Positions 8,218-17,725 of a stretch of 64,000 nt of DNA are shown one piece after another; positions within the stretch are counted from its first letter, which is position 1; every line of letters begins with the position of its first letter. Origin of the DNA: Tetrapisispora phaffii CBS 4417 (Eukaryota > Ascomycota > Saccharomycetes > Saccharomycetales > Saccharomycetaceae). The stretch spans positions 248,001 to 312,000 of the forward strand of contig NC_016531.1 in NCBI RefSeq assembly GCF_000236905.1. The letters run 5' to 3'. The notes beneath the pieces were generated by a model. The model saw only the letters and a program-made list of their open reading frames with translations, had not been told where the DNA came from and ran no database searches. Position numbers and translations under genes: made by a program.

Positions 8218-11200
8218 ATGGATTTCTTCAACGATGTCAATAGTTTTAATGACAATGAAGGTGGTGATGATTTCATCAGTTTATTTGAAAACTCTTCTCT
8301 TCAACAACAGAATGGTGAAACTACTGAAAATTTAATGGTAGATAATAATGATTCACCTATGTTCATGCAAAGTGATTTAGAGATGCATGAGTCTCCTGCT
8401 TTATCTAACACATTGCCATTCGATGGTGCCTCCGTGCAGAATACTCTCTCACCTCAAGATATACTGGCTCGTAACACAGGGTCAGTCACATCACTACATC
8501 AACAGATATCAATGTCACCACAACAAGTCTTCTCACCAAACCTAACTCAGAATAATAAATTAAATCAAAATTTTCAGACTTCTTTATCAAACCAAGCAAA
8601 TAGTAATAGTATAGAAAATAGTAGCAATGCAAGTATAGGTATTAACAATGCCATGATTGGCATAACTGTGGATCCAAAAATGTCAGCTGCAAGTACACTA
8701 GGAACGACATCCAGCATCGTACCACAGAACATCCTGACAAATAACTTACAGCCACAAACACAAATACTTCAAAATGTTCAAAATATGGATAAGAATGATA
8801 GTCCGTTGACAGGCAATAATAATGTCAACCCAAGTATGATGGTAACCCCTCCAGTAAAAACTCATGCTACTAAAACAGGCAGGAACAACAAGACTACAAA
8901 GGCTGCTAAATCCGCTAAAACATCAAGATCTGCTAAGGATACAAAAGCTAATAGAAATAATAAGCAAAATAGTGCTACCAGTTTGAATGCAGCCAATATA
9001 ATGGATAATATGAATGTCAATAATGTGAGCAGCATGAACAACATAAATGTGAGTAACATGAATAACATGAACGCAAGTAACATAAACCCAACTAATATAA
9101 ACAATATTAGTATGAATAATATGCATAATATGGGCAACATGAATAATATGAACAGCATGAAAATGAACAACATGAACATGAGTAATATGAATGTAAACAA
9201 TATGAGTCCAAATAACGGTACCCCAAATAACATGAATAACATGAATAACATGAGTAACATGAGTAACATGAATAACATGAACATGAATACTATGAACATG
9301 AACAACATGAATATGAATAACATAGGTAATATGAATAATATGAATAATATGGGTAATATGAATAACATGGGTAATATAAATAACATGGGAAATATGAATA
9401 ACATGGGTAACATGACTAGCATGGGTAATATGAATAACATGGGAAATATAAACATGAGTAATATGAATAACATGAGTAATATGAATATGAATAACATGAG
9501 CAACATGGGCAACATGAATACCATGAATAATATGGGGAATATGAATATTATAGCTCAAAATAATATTGACATGAATAACATAAATGTAAATGGTATGAAC
9601 ATGAACAGTATGAACATGAGCAATATGAACATGAACAATATGGGCATGAATAATATGAATAACATTAATAATCAACAATCCAATTCAAACAAAGTTCAAA
9701 ATTCAAATAATCCAAACCCTAAAAATGGACTATTGAATACTAATATTGCCATGTTGAATATGATACAGAAGAAACAACTAGCTGAACAGATTCAGAGAAA
9801 TCAACATCAAAAGACTTCAGCTCAACAGCAGAAAAAGCAAATACAGAAGGAAACTCCGAAATCTCGCCAACAGCAAAAGAAAGTTCAGAAACAACTACAG
9901 TCAGAGATGGAACTTCAGCAGAAAATGCAAGGGAAACAAGGCCTATTAAATGAAAATTCAAGAAATATAAATAATATTCAAGTGTTTCAAAAAGAACAAG
10001 CACACTCTTCTCAAAGTTCACCACAAACCCCGTCATCTGGTATGCAACTTCAAACTGTATTACAAAATTTACCAGTTGAATTACAACGTAGGATATCAAC
10101 AGAAGTTAATAACAAGCAATATGAGTTGTTTACAAAATCTGTTATTGAAAATTGTAAGAGAAATAATATAACATTACAAGCTATACCAGAAATACAAGGC
10201 AAAAAGATAAATCTATTTATGTTATATATGTTAGTACAGCGCTTCGGTGGTGGTGATCAGGTATCACGTAACCAACAATGGTCAGTATTGGCTCAAAGGC
10301 TACAAATAACAGATACACAAAGACTGGCCAGTCTATACTATCAGATTTTGTTGCCATATGAGAAATACACATCATCCACAGAAGGTTTAAAAGAATCACA
10401 GGCTAAAAAATTGTTTTTACAACAATATTTAAGTGAAATATTGAAGAAAGTACAATCATTCAATTTGCAACAACAACAGCAACAACAACAACAACAGCAA
10501 CTGCAACAAGTAGTAGAACAGCAAAAGGTGCAGGCTCATAATGCTTTTCAGAGCATGGATAAACAAGGCAATTTAAACATACCACTTAACACAAATACCA
10601 TGAATACGCCTTCCAATATAACTCCTGTAGGACGGTTAGATAATCCAAGTACTGCACGCTCTAAGAAACCAAGGAAGCCAAGGCAAAAGAAAAAGACTAA
10701 AAAGGAGTTAGAGCAAGAAAAGAGGAAAGTGGAAGAAGAGCAAAGGAAGCAGCAGCTATCAATTGAGCAACAACAAAAGGAGCAATTGACTGAGAGGGAT
10801 AGGAAATTTCAGGAACAGAATGAATTACTAAAAAAAAGATATGAAGAAGAATTATCAAAATTACCTAAAAAATATGTCAGAACGGTGGTTAAGAATTATA
10901 AACCTATTTCAAGACCACTTAACAATATTAACGGTGTTAATATAGACCAGGTGGCTAACATAGGTAGCAAAATAAATTTGAATAAACCAATCTTTTTATT
11001 TGTTCCAGAATTAGGTACTGTAAACTTGAAAGCCTTAACCACTGCTTTAGAATCCTCCAACTTAGGCGAAGTCAACACTGCATTGAACACACTATTTGTT
11101 GTTAGTTCAGATACAAACTTAAATATTACTTTGGAGAAAAATGCTGATTTGCTGGACGCGTTGTGTGTTCTTGGTATAAATTGCATGCATTCCTTAATCA

Positions 11201-12735
11201 CAAACAAGGTTGAGGGAAGAAAAACTCAAATTAGTTGCGTCAATAATGATGAATACGAGATTTCTTCTGATCAAGATGATTTGAATGAGCCTAAATCAAA
11301 AACAAATATTAATATGAATACCATTTTTGAAGAATACATTAAAAGTCATCCAAATTCATCGGATGTCCCAATCGTTGTTGACTCATTAACAGGTCTCGAT
11401 ATTGAACAACTACCACCTGTATTATCCCCAGCTACTACACCTCTTGATATCACAGAGCAAAGTGAAGGTATTTCCGAATCTACGACTAGAAATATTATTA
11501 ATGAAGCGCCCCATCACATGTCTTACTTGCCAACACCAATTAGGTTTTTATCCAATCAACATATGGCCGAGCCAGTCGTTCTTGATTATATGGCATCTAC
11601 GAATCAAATAAAACAAGAAACTGATTCAATTTTTACGAAAGTGAATATTCGAGGCTCAGATGACGCAGCCCTAATGTTATGCGATCAAATTTCTACGATC
11701 TCAATGATTTTGAGAAATCTATCCTTCTCTAATAGCAACTCCAAGAAACTGGTTAGAAACGTTTATTTGAAAAGATACTTTTCAGATTTGATGTGGCTCT
11801 TGGTTACAAACCCTGAAGTTTTCATACATTCTAGGAAGGCCTTTAACCTCAAGAAAGATGTTGTTGCAACGTTCTCAAATATATCTCACAAATTTAAAGT
11901 GTCAAATACAACCGATATAATTCTATTCATCATGATAATACTAAGTTTTGGCATATCAAAGAGAGGTGCTAAGATCCATGGATCAGATAAGCTAACCTTT
12001 AAAGAATATCCCTTAGATGTTAGTCGCTACCATTCTTTTGGTGTTGATACTATTGCAAAGTTGTTATCAGTCGAATCACCTAACAGGATGTTATTTAAAC
12101 AAGTTTTATTGAATGATTTCAAAGATTTGAATAATTCTAGAGATATTGAAGCGGCTAAGAGATTGATAAGATTGTACAACAATGGAGATAAGTATAGGAT
12201 TTTGAATGATGTTTTTTCATATTTAATTTCATCAATTCCATTTTCACAAATTTTTACGAAGCCTACGATTATAGAAAGCACATCACCGATAATATTTCAA
12301 AGTTTGACTGCTGTGTTATGTATTATAAAGTCATTTGAAACAGAAACATTGACCAAGAATATGTATTATAAATGGATAACAGCAGAAGAGAATATAATTT
12401 CCAACTTAAAAAGATTAAGTGAATTAATGTCCAGGACTAGTATCGATACTGATTCAAATCTAGTTTATTTAAAACGTATTTACACATCCGTTAGCATATT
12501 ATCATTAGAATTGACCAACGTACTATTGAGGAAATGTATTAATTATGTCTCTGACAATAAGAATGACCAATCCGAGATATACAAATCAATTTTATCGATC
12601 CCAAACATTTTATCGTCCGAGAAAGAATCGGCAACCATGTTAGCAAACCCATTGATCGATCCTAACATTGTGAAACATGTCATGGAGGAGCTAAGGATCA
12701 GGGAAGAAATCCTACACGAAGCAGAGATTAACTAG
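8218..12735 (+). CDS. SWI1: SWI/SNF chromatin remodelling subunit Swi1 (ARID protein)
   Basis: Swi1 is the large ARID-containing subunit of the SWI/SNF nucleosome remodeller and the determinant of the [SWI+] prion in S. cerevisiae. The protein here is 1505 residues, about 190 longer than the S. cerevisiae one (1314). It begins MDFFND like its orthologue. An Asn/Ser/Gln-rich N-terminus (1-260) is followed by an extreme Asn-Met array (about 262-486), a Gln/Lys coiled stretch, and the ARID domain at about 622-712 (LQRRISTEVNNKQYELF through RLASLYYQILLPYEKY). A poly-Gln run at about 751-763 and a basic Lys/Gln helix follow. The C-terminal half is a conserved helical-repeat region with NKPIFLFVPELGTVNLKAL and DQISTISMILRNLSFS. 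It stands between MNN10 and the SKS1/VHS1 kinase; in S. cerevisiae SWI1 is YPL016W. The extra length lies mainly in the Asn-Met array. Confidence 0.95.
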   Translation: MDFFNDVNSFNDNEGGDDFISLFENSSLQQQNGETTENLMVDNNDSPMFMQSDLEMHESPALSNTLPFDGASVQNTLSPQDILARNTGSVTSLHQQISMSPQQVFSPNLTQNNKLNQNFQTSLSNQANSNSIENSSNASIGINNAMIGITVDPKMSAASTLGTTSSIVPQNILTNNLQPQTQILQNVQNMDKNDSPLTGNNNVNPSMMVTPPVKTHATKTGRNNKTTKAAKSAKTSRSAKDTKANRNNKQNSATSLNAANIMDNMNVNNVSSMNNINVSNMNNMNASNINPTNINNISMNNMHNMGNMNNMNSMKMNNMNMSNMNVNNMSPNNGTPNNMNNMNNMSNMSNMNNMNMNTMNMNNMNMNNIGNMNNMNNMGNMNNMGNINNMGNMNNMGNMTSMGNMNNMGNINMSNMNNMSNMNMNNMSNMGNMNTMNNMGNMNIIAQNNIDMNNINVNGMNMNSMNMSNMNMNNMGMNNMNNINNQQSNSNKVQNSNNPNPKNGLLNTNIAMLNMIQKKQLAEQIQRNQHQKTSAQQQKKQIQKETPKSRQQQKKVQKQLQSEMELQQKMQGKQGLLNENSRNINNIQVFQKEQAHSSQSSPQTPSSGMQLQTVLQNLPVELQRRISTEVNNKQYELFTKSVIENCKRNNITLQAIPEIQGKKINLFMLYMLVQRFGGGDQVSRNQQWSVLAQRLQITDTQRLASLYYQILLPYEKYTSSTEGLKESQAKKLFLQQYLSEILKKVQSFNLQQQQQQQQQQQLQQVVEQQKVQAHNAFQSMDKQGNLNIPLNTNTMNTPSNITPVGRLDNPSTARSKKPRKPRQKKKTKKELEQEKRKVEEEQRKQQLSIEQQQKEQLTERDRKFQEQNELLKKRYEEELSKLPKKYVRTVVKNYKPISRPLNNINGVNIDQVANIGSKINLNKPIFLFVPELGTVNLKALTTALESSNLGEVNTALNTLFVVSSDTNLNITLEKNADLLDALCVLGINCMHSLITNKVEGRKTQISCVNNDEYEISSDQDDLNEPKSKTNINMNTIFEEYIKSHPNSSDVPIVVDSLTGLDIEQLPPVLSPATTPLDITEQSEGISESTTRNIINEAPHHMSYLPTPIRFLSNQHMAEPVVLDYMASTNQIKQETDSIFTKVNIRGSDDAALMLCDQISTISMILRNLSFSNSNSKKLVRNVYLKRYFSDLMWLLVTNPEVFIHSRKAFNLKKDVVATFSNISHKFKVSNTTDIILFIMIILSFGISKRGAKIHGSDKLTFKEYPLDVSRYHSFGVDTIAKLLSVESPNRMLFKQVLLNDFKDLNNSRDIEAAKRLIRLYNNGDKYRILNDVFSYLISSIPFSQIFTKPTIIESTSPIIFQSLTAVLCIIKSFETETLTKNMYYKWITAEENIISNLKRLSELMSRTSIDTDSNLVYLKRIYTSVSILSLELTNVLLRKCINYVSDNKNDQSEIYKSILSIPNILSSEKESATMLANPLIDPNIVKHVMEELRIREEILHEAEIN
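9001..9675 (+). repeat. In-frame 9-bp tandem array coding Asn-Met-x in SWI1
   Basis: Within SWI1 the codons repeat as AAY ATG followed by RRY or ATR, giving tripeptides Asn-Met-Asn, Asn-Met-Gly and Asn-Met-Ser with occasional Ile or Val for Met. Longer sub-units such as NNMGNM recur in tandem around 9340-9470. The array runs with few interruptions for about 225 codons. Because it is periodic in all frames, it produces long antisense shadow ORFs (8862-9524 and 8923-9678). Confidence 0.9.
10462..10509 (+). repeat. CAA/CAG poly-glutamine tract in SWI1
   Basis: CAA and CAG codons encode eleven consecutive Gln, then Leu and two more Gln, just after the ARID domain. The mixed codons mean the DNA is only partly homopolymeric. 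Poly-Gln tracts are common in Swi1 orthologues. Confidence 0.8.
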
Positions 12736-12947
12736 TTTCGAATAATTTAGATGTATAGACTTAACGGTAGTTAAAATAACATATTGTATCATTAAATTAA
12801 TAATTTCTTATTGTAGAAATGGACCCTTGTCGCCCGCTTGTTAGTTGAATATATCCATCATTTGCCTAACTAGGTCATGTCCATGGACATATTTACAAAA
12901 AAGGTTGTTTTTCATTAAGATTATAAGAAGTTTTCCAATCCGATGAC

Positions 12948-12969
12948 AACAATTGCTTCGGCAATTGTT
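12948..12969. repeat. 9-bp perfect hairpin with C(TTCG)G loop
   Basis: AACAATTGC, loop TTCG, GCAATTGTT. As RNA this would be a stem capped by the exceptionally stable C(UUCG)G tetraloop. It lies about 215 bp past the SWI1 stop. Role unknown; it could be a 3'-end or structured RNA element, or chance. Confidence 0.6.
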
Positions 12970-13502
12970 AAATTTGAATTAAGTTTTGTTATGAAGTTGT
13001 TATGTAACCCAGTAGGAGTGCGGTGGAAAAAGCGTGCAAGAGGTGGTAAAGACAGTTTGAAAATGACGAATAACAGGAGGGACATCGACTGACAAATGCC
13101 AATTAGCAGCTTGAGAAAATGACATGCAAACCATCATATTTTATTTACCAAGACAAGCGAATAAATATCGCTAACCGCATAACGTAAGATAAAGATATGC
13201 ATTTACATAGACCTCCCGTATGAATCACAGCCAGTGATAACCTTTCCATTTTCATAGGATAATTACAATGTTCCTGGGAGTGATAACCAGTAATTGAATG
13301 CTAAAAAAACAAAACATGAAAGGTGTCTGGACATGAATTTCTTATTATATGCAGTTATAATACCTGATGAAGTTAGACATACTGAATGTGCCCGATGCTC
13401 AATTGCGAATACTAGTTGTAAGATCAGCAGATCTCAAGAAATGTCCTTGCGGAATGTCACACGGGGATTAGGGACGAGACCGGTCATATCAATTGATGTT
13501 TC

Positions 13503-13531
13503 CCGAAGTCAGGACTACGAACTGACTTCGG
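13503..13531. repeat. 10-bp inverted repeat with 9-nt spacer
   Basis: CCGAAGTCAG at 13503-13512 and CTGACTTCGG at 13522-13531 are exact reverse complements separated by 9 bases. It lies in the SWI1-kinase spacer; function unknown. Confidence 0.6.
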
Positions 13532-14577
13532 AACCGCTCGATGTCTCTGCTTTTGGAGGTGGAAAGAGCATACAGTGGGAAACGTATCGGTATATTAAAG
13601 CACAGCATCAGATCTTGAGGCAGAAATGGTATACGCTTTTCCGTTTCGGGAAAACTTACCGTCTGGACTGCGAGCAATGCGATCTTGCAAAACTCCGCCA
13701 CAGCCAGCCGGCGATCTTATTACGGTGCTACTGTAGGTAACATTACTTCATCATTGTCATAGCCCACCAGATCCAAAGTCTGCTTTAGGAAGTCCCCCGC
13801 AACAAACTGCGAAAAAGCCACAGTCTAGAGAACCGGGGTGCGTGGGTGCGGAACACTAACAGAGGTAGAGCCATCAATGCGAGTGCCAAATAGCACAGAC
13901 ACAGTTGCACCAACCCTCGCTATGTCCAGGAGTGCAATTGACCACACATTACCTGGGTCTGGACTTGTTCGAACTATTAGTAATTGGCGATTTGCTTGCG
14001 CGAGGCGGGCGGTTTCTCTGCTTCAGTGAGATCGATTGCAATTTTTTCGGTGGAGCGTCCACAAGCATCAAACCTTAGTAAGGCGAATAAGATTTGAGCG
14101 GCCTGTGTCCTCCGATGAAAATTGCGGAACACCTGATATTTGGAGACTTCTCGTGCGAGAATGCGCAGGAAACGATATTGTTTTTCACTAATTTCTCACT
14201 GCTCCCATGTCCATGCCCGACGACACTCGGCTACAATCCGAGACATTACAGACAACCGTCATACACAGTGTATGCTTTCCTGTCTGTATTTTCAACACGG
14301 AAACACACGCACACGCAATAAAAGATAGCAATGGTTAAATGAATTGAGTTCCATTCCTGCTCTCTTGGCTGCAACCGCCACGATGACATGCCCCCACAGA
14401 ACAGAGTACATACGTCACAGCAGCGAATCCTATAGGCGAATCTGGTACGTTTATAAAGGCATGGGAAACGGCAACGGAGCAAAAGATGACCTCATACTCA
14501 ATTGAATTGGACCCAACATACTGGCTTGGTAAACTTCGCAACGGGAGAGTGTGTGTGCGTGCTGTACGTACGTATTG

Positions 14578-14591
14578 GCACGGCGCCGTGC
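14578..14591. repeat. 14-bp GC palindrome
   Basis: GCACGGCGCCGTGC is a perfect palindrome with no spacer, in the GC-rich part of the SKS1/VHS1 upstream region. It is unusual for this base composition; it could be a dimeric factor site. Confidence 0.5.
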
Positions 14592-15356
14592 ACAATGCGA
14601 CACTGTGATATTGTTTCAGTGTTTTATCGATCCCAACGGCTGTAGACTCGTCGCTGCTTCTCGCCTTCTCTCCCACCCGGATCTGGATTCAGATTGAGAT
14701 CCCGATCCGGTGGTTTTCTAAGAAATTAGTTTCTTTTTTTCTCTTTTTCAGTTCTTTGTCCCGCAAATGGTGGCATCAGATCTGGCAGCAAGCGAGCGTG
14801 TGCGTGTGTATTCTGCAAGCCCTTCGCTGCTAATGGCTCTTCTATCCCCCTCGTCCTCCGGCGAATGCGTGTGAGAACTGGCGGCTGTCCACTCTTCCTT
14901 CGCTCTCCTCTCTCTGCAGGATTCTCATCGCCGATCTCTGTAACCGTGAGTCTCTTTTTATTGTCTCGTTGTTTCTTTTTATCAGCTGTTATTTGTTTAT
15001 TGGACGTTTGCTTTCTCGGGAATCGTCCGAAAACTACAACTGAAAAATTATCTGCAAGGCTTTAAGCACGCGGTAACACCAGCACTTCCACAAGTTTTTC
15101 ATTCATATATATATATATATATATATAAGAACAAATATATGAGGACTCCAATGTCGTTTATTTCTTTCTTTTTGCACATTATTTACAATTGTTCACTTTC
15201 GACAACATCCCATCAATATCTGCTGACACCACCCCCAACATACGGTTGCTCTCTACCTTTAACGCAAAAAATATCATACTCGCGCATACACATACACAAG
15301 TTATAGATTGGTAACGAAATTATTCTGTCCATCATCTACTTTTACACACACTCGCA

Positions 15357-16814
15357 ATGTTAGCTGATTGTCAAATTAATAACTTTGTATTCGTTTCTCA
15401 AATCGGATCGGGCGCGTATGGTGTGGTCTACAGAGCTGTAGACATCACCACCGACAAGTGCTATGCCATCAAGTCTGTAATAAAACCTTCTTCTTTCAAC
15501 CCTGTTAATTCTATTTCAGCCACAGGTAACTTGAAGAAGGGTAATGTTTTATTGACACAACTGTACCATTATTTCAAAACTTTCCAAAATAAATTATTCT
15601 TACCGACAACAGATCTACAGTCGATCAGAGATCTGTCTCAAGAACAGCTACAAGCCACTGTGCCGCACTACAGGGAAATCGCATTGCATCTGAAAGTGCA
15701 AGATCACGAAAATATCGTCACTGTGCACCAGGTTTTGGAGTCTCCATTGGCTACTTTCATCGTCATGGACTATTATCCAACAGACCTATTCACCTCGATT
15801 GTGGAACACCAACATTTCGCAAAGGATGGTCTATTGATTAAAAAAGTCTACTTGCAACTATGTTCCGCCTTACAGCATTGCCATCAATTAGGTATATACC
15901 ATTGCGACATCAAGCCAGAAAATATCCTGTTAGATGATGACGACAATGTCTATCTCTGTGACTTCGGTTTGGCTACTACGTCAGACCATTTGGCTCCAAA
16001 TGTCTGTGTAGGCAGTTCTTACTACATGGCTCCAGAGAGAGTTCTATGTGTAAATCCAAATGATCTCTTCCCAACTGCCACTGGTGATGTTTGGTCAATT
16101 GGCATCATCTTGATAAATTTAGTTTGCATAAGAAATCCGTGGTCAAAGGCACATCAAAATGATGAAAGGACTTTCCATTATTTCACTAAAGATAGCACGA
16201 TATTGAAAAAAATCTTACCTATATCTGATGAGCTTTATTCGCTTTTGGCAAAGATTTTGAAAATAGACCCATACGAAAGAATCGATATCACGTCATTAAT
16301 GTATGAAGTTAGTCAAATCACTAGTTTTACTAAGGAAGGTTGGTTAAATACCGTCCCACCATTAACTTCTTCACAGTATAGAAAATACATTTACTGCAAC
16401 AGTAATAACAGCAGTGTATTAAGTGAGAATGAAAAATCAAATGAACCGCCAACAATTCCACGCTACAACAGTCCTTTTCAAAGTAACTCAATTAGAACAG
16501 CTCCTCAGCCTTTTACTCCAAATAAAATTGTCCCGCTGTTACCAGGCGACGATGAGGATAACTATCAACACTATCCACCACAAGTTCCGAAACCAAATTG
16601 CACTACTAGTCCATCATCAAGCAAAACTCAAAGTAGTCAATATACATTGGGTAGAAATTGTTTGGATAATAAAGTTTACAATGTAGGGGTGAAAACGACT
16701 GATAATTCAAAATCATCGGAACAAACTCAATATCATCCGTTCTCAAATAGTTTGCCATATTTGCAAATGAACTTACCAACAGTTACAAATAGGTCCACAG
16801 ATAGCTATTGGTAA
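15357..16814 (+). CDS. Ser/Thr protein kinase of the SKS1/VHS1 pair
   Basis: This is a 485-residue protein kinase. In S. cerevisiae the paralogues Sks1 (glucose-limited growth, pseudohyphal signalling) and Vhs1 (suppressor of a sit4 hal3 G1 block) share this architecture. The Gly-rich loop IGSGAYGVVYRA (residues 16-27) and Lys39 are followed by an insert of about 60 residues before the helix-C region, typical of this pair. The catalytic loop reads HCDIKPEN (182-189), so it lacks the Arg of HRD kinases; I recall the same in Sks1. DFG is at 202-204 and the APE at SYYMAPERVL. The C-terminus from about 345 is a Ser/Asn/Pro-rich tail. It is followed convergently by the gluconokinase, exactly as VHS1-YDR248C, while the YPL track gives SKS1. 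The pair cannot be split here, so no single symbol is given. Confidence 0.9.
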   Translation: MLADCQINNFVFVSQIGSGAYGVVYRAVDITTDKCYAIKSVIKPSSFNPVNSISATGNLKKGNVLLTQLYHYFKTFQNKLFLPTTDLQSIRDLSQEQLQATVPHYREIALHLKVQDHENIVTVHQVLESPLATFIVMDYYPTDLFTSIVEHQHFAKDGLLIKKVYLQLCSALQHCHQLGIYHCDIKPENILLDDDDNVYLCDFGLATTSDHLAPNVCVGSSYYMAPERVLCVNPNDLFPTATGDVWSIGIILINLVCIRNPWSKAHQNDERTFHYFTKDSTILKKILPISDELYSLLAKILKIDPYERIDITSLMYEVSQITSFTKEGWLNTVPPLTSSQYRKYIYCNSNNSSVLSENEKSNEPPTIPRYNSPFQSNSIRTAPQPFTPNKIVPLLPGDDEDNYQHYPPQVPKPNCTTSPSSSKTQSSQYTLGRNCLDNKVYNVGVKTTDNSKSSEQTQYHPFSNSLPYLQMNLPTVTNRSTDSYW

Positions 16815-17164
16815 ATAAAATCGACTGTTTTGACGCAGCTCGATAGAAATGTCAATTTATGTTAATAATACTACATTCATAAAAGGAAAAACGATTATAG
16901 AAATCTTATCTTTAAAAACAACTTTTGCATAAATGGATCCTTCTCTAAAAATGATTCATTCTTATTTTATAATAAAATTAATAATTATATTATCTATATA
17001 CCTATTATCTATATATTTAAAAAGATAAATTTAATTTTTTTTATACTAAGATAAACGGTCCTGTATCGATGTTACTGTGTAGATAACCATGATCGAATAT
17101 ACTAAAATTACATAAGTTGCTATTACTATCTACAGGATTTTTTAATTGTTTGCTAATGCCATTA
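16815..17164. other. Convergent 3' spacer, no gene seen
   Basis: These 350 very AT-rich bases lie between the kinase stop and the gluconokinase stop. They contain T and A runs suited to polyadenylation signals and nothing else recognisable. Confidence 0.4.
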
Positions 17165-17725
17165 TTAATTGGAATCCTTATGCAACATTGAAACAACAGC
17201 TTCTAATGTTTCCTCATTGATTTTTCTGAAGTCCTTGTTATCTAGATATTGAATATGACAATTAGGCTCATCATCCTTTGGTAACTCTAAGTCATCAAAT
17301 TGAGATTGTAACATATCGACTTTCATATAATGGCCCTTTCTTTCGACTAACCTTTCAGCAATTAATTCCATACTCCCATATAGAATAACAAAATAAAAAA
17401 CTGTACCGGGGGATGTCTCTCTAATCAAATCTCTATATTTTTTTTTCAAGCTTGAACAAGTAACAATACAAAGACCTTTATGTTTACTTGCACTTTCAGA
17501 ACTAGTCAAGGAAACCTTCTTTAACCAATCCCATCTATCCTCATCAGTCAATGGATGGCCATGAGCCATTTTTTCAATGTTAGCTTGTGGGTGTAAGGAA
17601 TCGCCTTCAATATACTCAACACCTTCGTACTCTTTCCTCTTCTTCATATCATCGACTAAAACTTCTGCGATCGAGGTTTTACCAGTACCAGCAGTACCTC
17701 CCAGGACGATAACTTGTGAGACCAT
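17165..17725 (-). CDS. Gluconokinase (YDR248C type)
   Basis: This enzyme phosphorylates D-gluconate to 6-phosphogluconate with ATP, feeding the pentose phosphate pathway. The 186-residue protein, read from the ATG at 17725, opens with beta-strand and P-loop VIVLGGTAGTGKT, with GGTAGTGKT as the Walker A. Family hallmarks follow: EGDSLHPQANIEKM, LTDEDRWDWL, CSSLKKKYRDLIR and ERKGHYMKVDMLQSQFDDLE. An in-frame TTG two codons upstream is not needed. Length matches the S. cerevisiae YDR248C product (about 193). It lies tail-to-tail with the SKS1/VHS1 kinase, the S. cerevisiae order. No targeting signal is visible, so it is likely cytosolic. Confidence 0.94.
   Translation of the reverse strand: MVSQVIVLGGTAGTGKTSIAEVLVDDMKKRKEYEGVEYIEGDSLHPQANIEKMAHGHPLTDEDRWDWLKKVSLTSSESASKHKGLCIVTCSSLKKKYRDLIRETSPGTVFYFVILYGSMELIAERLVERKGHYMKVDMLQSQFDDLELPKDDEPNCHIQYLDNKDFRKINEETLEAVVSMLHKDSN

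Larger units (their letters stand above)
12736..15356. other. Long gene-free spacer upstream of the SKS1/VHS1 kinase
   Basis: This is 2.6 kb without a credible gene. Between about 13.3 and 15.0 kb the base composition is visibly more GC-rich than the surrounding coding DNA. ORFs there (13294-13740, 13838-14029, 14335-14676) show no family signature, and the longest begins at TTG. Small inverted repeats include ATGTCCATGGACAT at 12877-12890, a 9-bp stem closed by TTCG at 12948-12969, a 10-bp repeat at 13503-13531 and a 14-bp palindrome at 14578-14591. A TA microsatellite lies near 15105-15127. A long regulatory 5' region is plausible for a nutrient-regulated kinase. Confidence 0.4.

Noticed and set aside
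8862..9678. Two long antisense ORFs (220 and 251 codons) opposite SWI1, one hydrophobic and one rich in His and Ile
   Set aside because: They are produced by reading the 9-bp Asn-Met repeat in other frames. The periodic residues and lack of any independent signature mark them as shadows.
13294..13740. 148-codon ORF upstream of the SKS1/VHS1 kinase
   Set aside because: It begins at TTG, its in-frame ATG leaves no recognisable domain, and it lies in a GC-raised spacer where stop codons are rarer.
14335..14676. 113-codon minus-strand ORF with several Cys
   Set aside because: It overlaps other chance ORFs in both strands and has no motif or plausible codon bias.
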